Assembly: GCA_009829735.1 (NCBI GenBank)
Contig: CM020620.1
Span: 1,550,001 to 1,614,000 of the forward strand
Length of the DNA: 64,000 nucleotides
DNA from: Pyropia yezoensis
Lineage: Eukaryota; Rhodophyta; Bangiophyceae; Bangiales; Bangiaceae
Reading direction: 5' to 3'
Under the pieces are notes generated by a model, which saw nothing but the letters and a program-made list of their open reading frames with translations, ran no database searches and had not been told where the DNA came from. The position numbers and the translations under genes are program-made. This document shows, in pieces, positions 30,241-40,391 of the stretch (the first letter of the stretch is position 1; every line of letters begins with the position of its first letter).

Positions 30241-30790
30241 CAAAAACTTGAGCAGATTTCTCCCCCTACGGTTCCGCACCGGAACTTGCGGTCGTGAAAT
30301 AGCGGCCACGCAGGTTGAGGCGCACCTCGGGGGTGCGCCCCGAGGGCAGCAGCACCAGCAGGTCGGCCACCGCGGGCACGCGCGCCCGCGCCAACGCGAC
30401 GGCAACGGCGGCGGGCGCGTCACGCACGCGGTGGTGTCGCCGGCGGCATCGCCGGCCGCCGACGGGGACAGGGGCAGGAGGCGGGCCGCCCGCCCCCTTC
30501 GCGGGGTGGGGGGAGCCTCGTCGGCGCCGCGGCCGCCGCCGCCGCGGCGGCCGACGTCGCCGTACCACGGTGGTCGCCCCAGCTGCCAGGCGCGCCGGGC
30601 ACCCCCCCGCCGCCGCCCACGCCGCCGCCGCCGCCGCCGCCCGTTACCCGGCGGCGGTGGGAGGATGGGGTGACAAAGCCGTCTGATCGGGGCGTCCGGG
30701 GGCCGTCATCGGCCACGTCGCCGTTGGCCGCCTGTGACGCCGCCGGCAGCGGCGGTGACGCCGCCGGCAGCGGCGGCGGCGGCGGCAGGA

Positions 30791-30835
<45 letters not shown>

Positions 30836-31050
30836 TTGCTGTCGCCGCCGCCCTGCCCCGCAGGCGGCTGCGGCGTGCCCCCGTCGAATGGTCGGGGGGG
30901 GGGGGGGGGAGGACAGCACGCGGCGGGGGGAGGAGCGGGCGCGGCCGGGCGCCCACGGCGGGGTGGGGCGTTTGCCGCCTGCCGGCGACGAAGTGGCGTA
31001 GGCGACACCTGGGGGGGGGGGGGGGGGAGGGGGGGGGGGGCTCCACTGGT
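30241..31050 (-). other. GC-rich low-complexity region, possibly part of a Pro/Ala-rich gene
   Basis: It contains a long (GGC)n tract (about 30769-30834), G-runs (30894-30910; 31013-31040) and frames of poly-Pro, poly-Ala or poly-Gly. One minus-strand stretch (about 30416-30270) reads APAAVAVALARARVPAVAD and LLPSGRTPEVRLNLRGRYF, less repetitive than the rest, and could be the end of a protein. I cannot identify it or its exons. Confidence 0.2.
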
Positions 31051-31772
31051 CACGGTGCCAATCCGGCTCAACGTGCTGCCAGGAGCAATCTGATACTACC
31101 AATACGTGGACCAACCAAAGGGCGTTAGCGCGACAACAAGCGTGGCCGCTTCATAAGGAGCTTCGCTAATAACACAACCATGAGTGGTATGGGCGGCATG
31201 CTGATGAGCTCTTCATTCCCCTCGTATCATCCGCTCCGTTTTTTCCTTCTATGTATCATGAGCACTATGTGCGGAAGTGCCGCCTGTGCGCACCATGTGC
31301 AGAAGTGCCGCCAGTGCAATCTGTGTCTACACCCCAACCAGGCGGATTGCCCTCCCCAATGGCTTTTTCAGAGGGGTCCCACAGGTCAGATTTTATCACA
31401 TATCCTCAGAATTCACCAACGTGACTAATATACCTGGTGTTGGGGAACACAAGGTATCTAGGCAAAGCGGAAGCAAAGAAGTCGGGGGAGGTGAAGGTCA
31501 AGCAAGAAAATGAGCATGGAGCGGCGTATGACAACCGTCCACTGTGAGCAGAGGGACGGGGGGAGGAAAATCCAAAGGAAAAAGCAAGCTCAGAGACAAG
31601 TGGCTGAGCACCAGAAGAAAGGCGACACTTCAGGTGGGGGAACCGGCAACATCATTGTTAGTTTGCCATGCACAGCGCAAACTGACGCCCTGCTGCTCGT
31701 TCCAGGACATCCCACACCCCGTTCCATAACGCCAGCATTTGCCTGCCACGACCGCGTGCCCGCCTATCCACT
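31051..31772. other. Unassigned sequence
   Basis: I see no recognisable gene or repeat. Short plus-strand frames (31180-31428, 31510-31833) have no family signature. Confidence 0.4.
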
Positions 31773-31799
31773 TCATACCCCCTCGCCACCCTGCTCCGC

Positions 31800-32042
31800 C
31801 ACAACGCACCCGTGGCCGACTCTAGCGAAATAAGGTAGAGCAGCACCGCGGCGAACACTCCTCCGCCCCACCGGCGTCATGGGAGCTGCTGACAGCACCA
31901 CGGACGCGGCTGTGCCTTTCACTGCACTTCCAAGGATGTAGTAGCGCTTGTGGAGCCCCGCTACCGGCAGCAGGTCAAGCAATATCCCAGCAATCAGCTC
32001 AAAAGGGAGCAAGAGCAGCGTGAGCAACTCTTACCTAAATAG
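31800..32042 (-). pseudogene. Membrane-protein-like fragment, faintly similar to RUS (DUF647) proteins
   Basis: A minus-strand frame reads LLLPFELIAGILLDLLPVAG and then YYILGSAVKGTAASVVLSA. The pattern (hydrophobic helix with LDLL-P, then LGS and KG) recalls the membrane region of ROOT UVB SENSITIVE family proteins. An acceptor-like pyrimidine tract ending in TTTAG lies just upstream (about 32043). No neighbouring exons are recognised, so this may be one exon, a gene fragment or chance. Confidence 0.2.
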
Positions 32043-32542
32043 AGAGGGCACAAGCGCAACCCACTTTCGAGTCGATTTTATTTTTTTCGCTTCCCTTATA
32101 CTTCTATGTTCCGCTTTTGGGCTGGGGAGGATATACTTTCTTGAACGACTGTGTACAGTACGTTTTAGACTTGCAGCCAAAAGGGGGTGAGGTCGACCCT
32201 CTCTTTTCGAATATATAGTGAAACATATTCCGTAAACTGGCTGTGACATGAAAGAGAGACGGAGTCAAAGTGGAGAAGCACGCGCTCGTATCTATGTGGC
32301 CGTAGTCCAAGAAAGAGGGTGCGCACAAGAAAGGAATGCGCAACATGTTCTCGCGGCGACGGAAGCTCGCCTTGGTCCTTCGCACGCACGGCAGCCCAGC
32401 ACACACCCAACGACGTGCTGCACACCTCTTGATGGTGAGATTTGCGCTCTGCGTCCACCGTCGAGGCGACTTTGGTTTCACACTCGCGGCCATGCCATCC
32501 GTCAGGAAAGCGAGCACGCCATACCACTCTCTCTCCTTTCCT
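32043..32542. other. Unassigned sequence downstream of bL36m
   Basis: Moderate composition, with no gene signature on either strand. It contains the 3' flank of the bL36m gene. Confidence 0.4.
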
Positions 32543-32878
32543 TCACGGCTTGTAGGCCGCTCCGCCACGTCCCGTCCTCTGCTTGTGCCGCGGATTGTCC
32601 TCGCACAACACGAACACGCGCTTCCCGCGGGTGACAATCCGACAGCCGCGGCACATGCGCCTCAGGGCGGTCTTGGTCTTGAAGGAGCGGGTGCCCGTCA
32701 CGGCAGTGGTAGCAGTAGTGATGGCGGTGGCCGGCGCCGCCAGACTCGGTACGCCGGTGGTCGAAGCGCCAACAGCGGCCGCTTGGCCCGTCAACCCGAG
32801 ATGGAGACCCGAGGCAGGCGGTGCACCGCGAAGAGCGGTGAAGGTACCCGCAGCGAGGCGGGTGAGGAGGGAAGTCAT
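32543..32878 (-). CDS. Mitochondrial large-subunit ribosomal protein bL36m
   Basis: The protein has 111 residues. The C-terminal ~45 match bacterial L36 (37-38 residues): RSFKTKTALRRMCRGCR, then FVLCEDNPRHKQR. The zinc-ribbon ligands are Cys76, Cys79, Cys92 and His98, spaced C-X2-C-X12-C-X5-H exactly as in bacterial L36. L36 is a small zinc protein at the base of the peptidyl-transferase region of the large subunit. The ~63-residue N-terminal extension is rich in Ala, Thr, Ser and Arg with no acidic residues, a typical mitochondrial presequence. In red algae the plastid usually encodes its own rpl36, so I assign this one to mitochondria. The gene is intronless and the start is the first ATG giving the presequence. 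Confidence 0.9.
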   Translation of the reverse strand: MTSLLTRLAAGTFTALRGAPPASGLHLGLTGQAAAVGASTTGVPSLAAPATAITTATTAVTGTRSFKTKTALRRMCRGCRIVTRGKRVFVLCEDNPRHKQRTGRGGAAYKP

Positions 32879-33269
32879 AACAAGGAGGGCAGGGGGGGAG
32901 ACGAAGAAGAAAACTCGACGAACGTGATTGCAAGGATGGAGGTCGTGCCAGAGTAGTGCGCTGTAAAGGGTGCACGCCGTGACACAGACCCGATGGACAT
33001 CGAAGAAACATGAACGTGCAGCCTGTGTAATTGTGGTGATAACTTTTCAATTTCTACGTGTCAAGGACAGAACCTGCTTGGCGGCGTTAACCACAGGCTC
33101 AGACAAGCCAATCAGGTTTCGTTGTTGTTCACTTAGTGAACTAGTCTATCTATGTAGTCGTCTGTAGGAGAGTATTTGACGCTGCGCAGGCAAGACGGGC
33201 TGTCAGCGTGACGGGCATCTGTAGTGCAGCCGTCCCTCGGCTGGTACACCCGCCCGGAGCGTTTGTACT

Positions 33270-34400
33270 CAGTGCCGCGGGGCGGTGTCACGCCCCCCTT
33301 CTCTTCATATCGTTGGTTGCTCGTGCCCATCAGCCGGGCCATTCTCCCCCCCCCCCCCCCCCCCCCACCCCTCTCGCCCCGCACAGAACATATTGTTGGC
33401 GCTCTACATGTGCACCCCAGCGGTGGCAATCGCCTTGCGGCCGTGCTCCACCACTGACAGCAGCTTGCGGCCGCCGCGCGCCGCCGCCATGCGGACGGCC
33501 GCAATCTCCCGCGCTGAGCGGGCGACAAAGCGGCTCGTCACACAGTCCGCCTCGAACAGCCCCGACACCCGGTAGTCGGCGTCGACGCCCTCAATGGCAA
33601 AGTCGTCGGCCGACGCCGCCGCGTCCTCGTCCACCGCCGACCGCGAGACGGCGGCCGACGTGAGGTGGCGGGCAGTCTGGCCCAGCACCCCGTGCGGGTC
33701 GGTCGGATAGCCGAGCAGCTCAGCAGCAATGTCCAGGTGGGGAGTGTCCTCCGCACCCCCCTTCCACACCGTGTCGGCAATCGGCGACGACACCTTGAGC
33801 CGGTACGTCGCATCCTCAAACTCAACCGTCGCGTTCTCCCCACGCGTCAGCAGCAGCCGCGCGCCCGACGGCGTCACCGTCTCCTTGTCCGCCACCAGCG
33901 CAGCGCCATTGACGGTCGCCTCAATGCAGCTGTACCCGCAGTGCGCAATCGACACCCGGTCCACGCCGCCGCCAGCCTGGATGCCGACCTTGCCCATGAA
34001 CGTCTGGCCCGCCACGGGGCCCCCAATGAACGCCGCGTTGACGTGCACCGCCGCGTCCGAGATGAGGTTGAACGCCTGGTTGCGGGCGCCCGCAAAGTCA
34101 AACCACGCGTGGTTGAAGCCGTAAAAGTGGGGGTCTCCAGTTCCGTACCCGTACGGTGAGTAGTAGGACTGGCGGTTGGTCACTGACGGGTCCTCCACCT
34201 TGAACGACAGGGGGAGGTGCGACTCGCCCGCCCCGCGCGACGTAAAACGCACATCCTCACCCGCCGCCAACGCGGTGGTGGTGGCCATCACCGCGGCGGC
34301 AGCGGCCAGAACCAGCTTGGTGACGGCCATGGTTGGGTGGGGAGGAGGGGGGGAGGGCAGGGAGGAAAGGTGACGACGGCGAGGGGGGAAGGAGACAGTG
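33270..34400 (-). repeat. Near-identical duplicated tract (inverted partner 58215-59342)
   Basis: The coding region, about 70 bp of 5' leader and about 130 bp of 3' flank are almost identical to the copy at 58 kb: about three substitutions in 927 coding bases. Homology stops sharply at 33270/59342. Further upstream, homology continues for about 300 bp but with much lower identity and indels. The abrupt step suggests gene conversion. Confidence 0.85.
33404..34330 (-). CDS. Secreted VWD/root-cap-like protein, copy 1
   Basis: The protein has 308 residues in one exon. The start at 34330 gives a clear signal peptide: MAVTKLVLAAAAAVMATTTA followed by an A-X-A-type cleavage site before GEDV. The mature part has TGDPHFYGFNHAWFDFAG (residues ~64-81) and FNLISDAAVHVNAAFIGG. 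This GDPHF...F-x-F-x-G...SD pattern is that of von Willebrand factor D-type and plant root-cap (PF06830-like) extracellular proteins. Only three cysteines remain, fewer than in animal VWD domains. A possible role is in the cell wall or extracellular matrix. Copy 2 differs at only two residues (Leu21Ser, Thr30Ala). A TATA-like TTATATGC lies about 110 bp upstream on the minus strand. The family name is from memory of motifs and not certain. Confidence 0.8.
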   Translation of the reverse strand: MAVTKLVLAAAAAVMATTTALAAGEDVRFTSRGAGESHLPLSFKVEDPSVTNRQSYYSPYGYGTGDPHFYGFNHAWFDFAGARNQAFNLISDAAVHVNAAFIGGPVAGQTFMGKVGIQAGGGVDRVSIAHCGYSCIEATVNGAALVADKETVTPSGARLLLTRGENATVEFEDATYRLKVSSPIADTVWKGGAEDTPHLDIAAELLGYPTDPHGVLGQTARHLTSAAVSRSAVDEDAAASADDFAIEGVDADYRVSGLFEADCVTSRFVARSAREIAAVRMAAARGGRKLLSVVEHGRKAIATAGVHM

Positions 34401-34436
34401 GATACACCAGGCGCTTCCACCTGTCCGAGGCGGCAC

Positions 34437-34448
34437 CCGCATATAAAG
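34437..34448 (-). promoter_or_regulatory. TATA-like box of secreted-protein gene copy 1
   Basis: On the minus strand CTTTATATGCGGG lies about 112 bp upstream of the ATG at 34330. Copy 2 has the same box, but about 185 bp upstream, owing to ~75 bp present only in that leader. Confidence 0.5.
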
Positions 34449-35317
34449 CCACCCCTGCACCGAGGCACCGAAGTCATCCTCTGCGCCGATGGCACCCTGC
34501 CGCGGACACATCACCGTGGCCACTGTGGCGGCGGCGGGAGCCACCCTCGCCCACAGACGCGCGAGTACCCACGCCTCCCGACCCGCCTACAGACGCGCAA
34601 GCACCTCCGCCTCCCCGCCCGCCTCGGTGGCCTCGCCGCACCCGGTCGCCGCACACCGCCTGTCTGCCGTCTGCCGACTGTCCCCCTCACCGCTCCTCTC
34701 GGGGCTGCGCCTGCTGGCGGCATTCATGGTCCCACCCTACCCCTCCGCCGCCAGCGCTCCCATCAAGACGCCAACAGTCACCGCCCACAGATGCCTCCTC
34801 CCCGAACAGGCCTCTACCGCACGCCCAGCCGCTCCCTCAACACGCGGCCACGACCATCCCTCCATCCCCGACCACCCCACACCTCCACCCCAGTCCCCAC
34901 CCTTCACCGGCTTGGGGGGGAGGTCGCGCTCGACAGGCCTGGCCGTGGTCGGGTGGGAGTGTGCCGGGTTGGGGTGGTGTCGGGTGGGAGCGCGGGCATT
35001 GTGCAGGCGACCGTAGAGCACCCCATTACAAATAGTTCAGGGGGGTCATGGACACAAGTACTGTCGGTCTCTCGCCCACTCGGCTCTGACGCAGGATTCG
35101 CTCCAAATGCAGCCACCTGATTGGCGCAAAGTCGCCCGAAAACCTCCGTCAGCGGCTCAGACCGGCACCGAAAAGAATTTTCGACGCCGGCCCGCCCATG
35201 ACGTCGATGACAGCGTCGACAACGCGCGCTTGACGTCCACACGGTCGCGATCCATCTCGATTCCACCTCCCCCCTCTTCGCCCCTCCAACGGCAAAAAAT
35301 AGGCAACATCTGCTACG
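34449..35317. other. Upstream flank and unassigned sequence
   Basis: The first ~300 bp are a diverged duplicate of 57830-58070 (inverted). The remainder shows nothing recognisable apart from a T6 run on the minus strand (35294-35299) just outside the tRNA-Gly fragment. Confidence 0.5.
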
Positions 35318-35348
35318 TACGCCGGCGGGGAATCGAACCCCGGTCCAT
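35318..35348 (-). repeat. 3' half of tRNA-Gly: target-site duplication at the 3' end of the LINE
   Basis: These 31 bp are identical to 47152-47182, nucleotides 42-72 of the tRNA-Gly(CCC) gene including the T arm and acceptor 3' strand. No 5' half is present. Eighteen bases downstream (35299-35294) is a T6 run like a Pol III terminator. It is read as the second copy of a 31-bp target-site duplication. Confidence 0.85.
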
Positions 35349-35415
35349 TGTTTCCTCTTTGCTACTGAGGATCCACTCCTCCCGACTAAAACTACCTGAG
35401 GGGGGCTACTCCCCC

Positions 35416-38400
35416 CTAATCACCAATTCGGGCCACACTTCGAGAACTACCCAACGGACCCACAATTCCACCCCCAATTGGGTCCTCCACCCCAAAACAC
35501 CGAGCGTACCCATCCGCCACGGCGCGGGCGTTCGACTTCCACAGTGCCACCGAAATGGCAGTGAGGAGTCGTGCCCGCGCCGTGGCAAGTCGGGGGCCGC
35601 CCAGTGCCTCCCGCAGCCAGGCGGCGGAGGCAGGCCCCAGCCGCCCGTAAACCTCCCACACCAGCGGGGTGAAGGTGTGGGAGGGCGGGCCGACGGGGAG
35701 GGCGCGGGCGTATCGACGCACCTTGTCACCCTCCCGCGTCGCGGCAGCCACCGGCTCCAATGGGGCATCTGCCGCCATTGGAGCCAGCAGGGAGGAGAAG
35801 GGGGAGGCGACGGACACGTCCGCCCAGGTCACCTCCCCCGTCCCCTCCCTGGTGGCGCGGAAGTCAGGGCGGAGGGAGGCAGGGGCGGTGTCGAGCCCCA
35901 CCTCCACCGCCACCTCCCCCCACCCCTCTGCCCGGCGCAGCGCCTCAGCCACCAGGTGCACCACATGGTGGTGCAGCCGTGCGTGGCGGGGGCGCTGCTC
36001 CGGGCAGGCCGCCAGAAAGTGGCGCCCGGCGGCGTCAGCCGCCGCGCCGCAGCGGCAGCGGGCGGCCGGCGGCACCGACCGCGGCGCCACGCCCAGCCAC
36101 AGCCGCACCGCCGTGCGCATCGCCACCCCCGGGATGGCAGCGCCGCCAACCCCGGGGGAGGGCAGCGCGGACAGCCAGGCGGCGGCGCCGTGCCCCTGGC
36201 ACGCCGCCAGGCCCGCGCGCTGCCAGAGCGATAGCTCGGCGTAGATGCGCGCGCGGGCGGCGGCGTGCGCCGGGAGGGAGAAGTCCCGCTGGCTGGCCTG
36301 CACCTCCTCCCCCCCCAGAAGACCCCGCCACGACAGTGGCGTGTGCGGCGCCGGGCCGGGTAGGCCGTCGGCCAGGGTACCAGGGATGGTCCCGGCGCCG
36401 CACGAGGGGGCAGGGGGGGGGGGGCACGGGCGGGGGGCGGGAAGGACGAGGGGGGGGGAGCCAGCGGGTCGGGGCGGCCGCGAGGGCGCGCAGGCGCCGC
36501 GGGGCGGCGCCGCACCCACAGCAGCCCACGGTCTGGGGCGGTGCAGTGGGCCTGCTGGGCTGCAAGCAGCTCCAGCAGGCCCGCGCACAGGCTGGCGGCC
36601 TCGGCCGTGCACGGCCGCGGCGCCCCGCCCACCAGGGGCGGGGGGGTCGAGAGGGGAGGGGGGGGCGAGGGGGTGACGAAGTGGAACTCGACGTCCTCCC
36701 CGTCGGGCCCCCCCGTCACCCACCCCGTGCGCGGGCAGGGCGCCGCGGCCGCCGTGGGCGCCACAGGGGCGTAGGCGGCGGTAGGCGCAGCGACGCCCGC
36801 CGCGGCCGGACGCGGGCCGGCGGCAACAGACGGCGACGGCGTGGAGGAGGCAGGGGGCGTGGCGGCGCGCGGGGGGGACGCGGGAGTCGGCGGTTGGCGA
36901 GGGGGGGGGCGGGCAGGGGGGTCGAACAAGTGTCGACCCCCGAAAAGCCCCCCCCCTCGGCCGCGCGTAGGCCGCGCGGCGGGGCGCCGCTTCTGCACCC
37001 CCCCAGCCGCAGGGCCAGCACGCCGCGGGGTCGGGCGGGACGGCCCAGGGGGTGGAGGGCGCGGGCGGGGCCGCGAAGGTGGCACAGGGGGTGGGGGGCG
37101 CGGGTGGGGGCGCGGCGGCGGCGGCACAACGCCGCCGTCGGCAGCCGCCACCGGGACCGCCTCCAGACGGTCCCGGATGGCCGCTAGGGCGGGGGAGTAG
37201 GCGGCGCCGGCGCGCAGGGCGTCGACCCACGACGCCAGCGCCGCCGCCGGCAGCACACGCGCCCGCCCCCCGATTCCCAGCCCCCCCATCGCGGGGGGGA
37301 GCGCTGCGCGGTCGCCGACCGCGTCGCGCGTGGCGGTGCCGTCGCGTGCGTCACACAGCACGGACAGCACCGCCGCACGCGCGTCGCGGTCGACGGCGGC
37401 GGCAAGGCGCGCTCCCCACTGCAGGGGGAGCGCGCGCAGCCAGTAGTTGGGCCGGGGGCCGGAGCACAGGCGCAGCAGCAAAAGCTGCGCCTGTAGCTCC
37501 GCGGGGGGGAGCGCCGCAATGGCGGCGCTCAGACGCCCTTGCTCCTCCGCAAGGGCGTCCACCCCCGCGGCCACGTGGGCGTCGCTGCCGAGGGGGACGG
37601 AGAACTGCGTCACCCCCGCGGGCGCCCACGTGGCCGGCCACCCCTCCGGCGCCGGCAGCCCAGCTGGCGACCAGCCGACACACTTGGCTGGCGCCAGCTG
37701 GGCGTCGATGCACCGGCCGAGCCGGTCGGCATCGGCGAGGGCGGGGGGGAGCGCTGCGGGCGGGCCAACCACGACGACATCGTCGTGGAAGGCCCGCACC
37801 AGGAGGCGGGGGTGCTCCGCCTCCAGCCGGCGGAGCACCAGCCACAGCGCGGCGGCGTGGAGCAGCGGGCCTAGGGGGTCGCCCTGCTGGGCGCCCCTCT
37901 CGGCCCGCAGCACCAGCCGCCGCGGTGGGGCCGGCACCCGCCGGCCGGCGTCGCTCTCCTCACCCGCCGTACCGCCACCCCCACCGTCGCCGCCAGCCGC
38001 CCGCGCCGCCGCGTCGTCGCCGTCACGCTCGCACCGCGCGGGCCCGGCGCACTCGCCGCGGCCGCCGCCGCACGCACAGCCGTCGCCGCCACCCCCGCCG
38101 CCCGCACCGCACGCCGCCGCCACCGCCAAGGCCGCACCCCCACCCGCGCCACACACACCCCCCCCAGGCCCGGCGGGCCCGCCGTCGCCGTCGCCGTGGC
38201 CGCCGCCGCCGCCGGGCGCGGCCCCACCGCTGCGGGCGCCGCACGGGTCGTCGGCGGCGCCTCCAGGCGCCCAGCCGTAGACCGGCGGCGCGGCCTTCCC
38301 CTCCTCCCCCCCGTATACCCACGTCAGGTATGGGCGGAGGAGGGGGAAGGCGCGGGAGAGGACGGCCCACGCCCCCCTCCGGGACACAAGATTGAATGCA

Positions 38401-40391
38401 TTCTTGTAGTCCAGCTGGAGGAGGGCGTGGCGGGGGTGGAGGGCGAGGTGGGCCTCCAGCTCGTGAAGCATACGCTCACACGCGCTGGAGACCCCCACCC
38501 CCTGCTGCAGCGGCGCAAAAAGCGCCGCCGCGGCCCCCCGCACGGCGCGCGCCAGCGCAGAGGCGACGAGCTTCCTCAGGGTCTCCGGCATGCCTATCGG
38601 CCGGAGACCGGGAAGCCCGTCCGCCTGCAGGCCGCCCGACTTGGTCAGCAGGACCAAGTCGGCGCCCGCCAGCGCGCGGGCCGCCACCGCGGGCACGCGC
38701 ACTGCGGCGTGGTCGCCGGCCAGCAGGAGGAGCACCTCGACCAGGACGTCCTGGCCGTCCGGCGCCAGGGCCCAGAGGTGCTCCGTCCTCAGGCCGGACG
38801 GCCCCGGCGCCTTGCCGGCGGCGGCGGAGCGGATCGCCGTCTCCACCGCCGCGCGCGACAGCGTGGCGGGTGCGGGCGCGTCGGTGGCGGCCGCCTCCGC
38901 CGCCACCAGCTCGGCGGGAAAGGCGGCCGCCACCGACGCGGCAGCGGTCAGCTCCGGCGCCGCCGGCGGGAAGAGGCGGCAGGCCTTGGCCCACACCGCC
39001 GGCGTTTTTGCTGCCGCCGGCGCGGCAAGCAGGGAGCGGGCGGCCGCGCTCAGGCGGCCGCTCCGCACCTGCCGCAGTGCGCGGCGCTGCGCGGCGGTGG
39101 GGCGCGCAGGGCGGGCAGGCGAGAGTGCGTCCCCCTCCCGCACCGCCCCGGCTGGGCGTGCCCCCCTCCCCACCGGCGGCCGCCAGATGCCGGCGTTGCG
39201 GTCGCCCAGCGCGCCGGCGAAATCCCCGTCCAGCAACGCCGTCGCACGAGCAGCGTGCGACAGCGCTGCGGTAGGGTCCGCGTCGGCGCGCTGAGGGACC
39301 GCGGGCGTGGGGGAGTGGAGGGCGAGGGACGGGAGAAGCAGCAGCCAGAGCCAGGCGTGGCGCTGGGTGGGCTCGCGCCACACCCAGTCCAGGGCATCGG
39401 CGAAAAGCCGACGCCACGCGCCCAGCAGCGCCGCGGGCACGTGCACCGACGTGCGGGCGCCGGACGCCACCAGCGACGGCCACGCCGCGTCGGTGGGCGC
39501 GGACGCGCGCAGAAATGCGCCGCGCGCCCGCGCCCATGCGGCGTGGTCCGCCGCAAAAAGCGTGGCGTCGGGGCGCCCGCCCCCCACAGCCGCTAGGGTC
39601 GCGGGCGGCGCCGTCGCGGGCGCCGCCTCCGCGCGAAGAGCGTCCGCCGTAGCCGTCGCCGCCGCCGTCGCCGCCGCGGCCGTCGCCGTCGCCGCCGTCG
39701 CCGTTGCCGCCGCCGTCGCCGCCGTCGCCGTTGCCGCCGCCGTCACCGCCGTCGCCGTTGCCGCCGCCGTGTCCGCCGTCGCCGACGCCGCCGCCGTCGC
39801 CGCCGTCGCCGCCGTCGCCGGTTGCGCCTCCGCGCCGCCAGCCGCCGCCGTGGTGGTCGCCCGGGCCGCTGCCCGCGGCGCGCCCAGGGCGCGCACGGTC
39901 CGCGCCGCCGTCGCCAACGGGGGGCGGGCGCGCTGTCGCCGGGGGTTGAGCCGGCAGAGCGTCTCGTGGCAGGACAGGGAGGAGTTCCCCCTCCTGCCAC
40001 GAGACGCCGGAAACGGCCGCTCGCACCACCGGCAGCCGGCGGCGCCGAGGGCTGCCAGCACCTCCGGCGGCACCTCCGGGGCGACGTGCGCCTGCCGGAG
40101 GTGCTGGAGCCCAGCAGGTGCGCCCACCCCCCCCGACAGCAGAACTCCGCAGCCGGGGACGGGACACGGGACGGCGGTGGCAGCAGCGCCACCGCCGACG
40201 GCACCCCCCACAGCACCCCCGACACCAGCCGCCGGGGGAGCGGAAGAGGCCCCCCGCACGGCAGGGGGCCCGCCAGGGTCCGGCCCGCCGCCCTGCGGCG
40301 AGCGGGAGGTCGGACCCGACGCCGCCGCCGAGCGCGAGGCCGCAGTGGCCTCGTCGCGCCCAGCGGCGGCTCCGCGACGGGTGTCACTCAT
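35416..40391 (-). CDS. LINE ORF2: C2H2 fingers, reverse transcriptase, restriction-like endonuclease
   Basis: ATG 40391 (MSDTRRGAAAGRDE) to TAG 35416; the frame is also open upstream, so a larger polyprotein is possible. N-terminus: CPVPGCGVLLSGG...H-X4-H and a second Cys/His finger (about 40190-39950), for target recognition. An Ala/Thr repeat follows. RT: PGPSGLRTEHLW, LRPIGMPETLRKLVASAL, the catalytic LDYKNAFNLVSR (about 38410), QQGDPLGPLL and AFHDDVVVVG (about 37780, the YxDD position). A Gly/Ala-rich insert of about 110 residues splits RT between the first two catalytic blocks. C-terminus: CRCGAAADAAGRHFLAAC knuckle, then RPDF, WADVSVASPF and DKVRRY, the PD-(D/E)-K pattern of R2-type endonucleases. 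One frame change near 36410-36430 coincides with a G-run and may be a sequencing error. Confidence 0.8.
39650..39835 (-). repeat. GCC/GTC trinucleotide-based minisatellite inside ORF2
   Basis: The plus strand is a run of GCC and GTC triplets with occasional GTT, arranged in ~27-bp units. The ORF2 frame reads it as Ala-Thr repeats (TATAATAAATATA). It probably varies in length between copies and is a likely site of assembly error. Confidence 0.75.

Noticed and set aside
30315..31128. Long Arg/Gly/Pro/Ala frames on both strands
   Set aside because: All frames are open because of GGC/CCG triplets; no domain or start context favours any of them except a short minus-strand piece reported with low confidence.
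34331..34495. Longer N-terminus for secreted-protein copy 1 (start at 34495)
   Set aside because: It would place the TATA-like box inside the coding sequence and bury the signal peptide, and copy 2 has no homologous extension.
35318..35348. A second tRNA-Gly gene
   Set aside because: Only the 3' 31 nt are present; the D arm, the anticodon loop and the acceptor 5' strand are missing.
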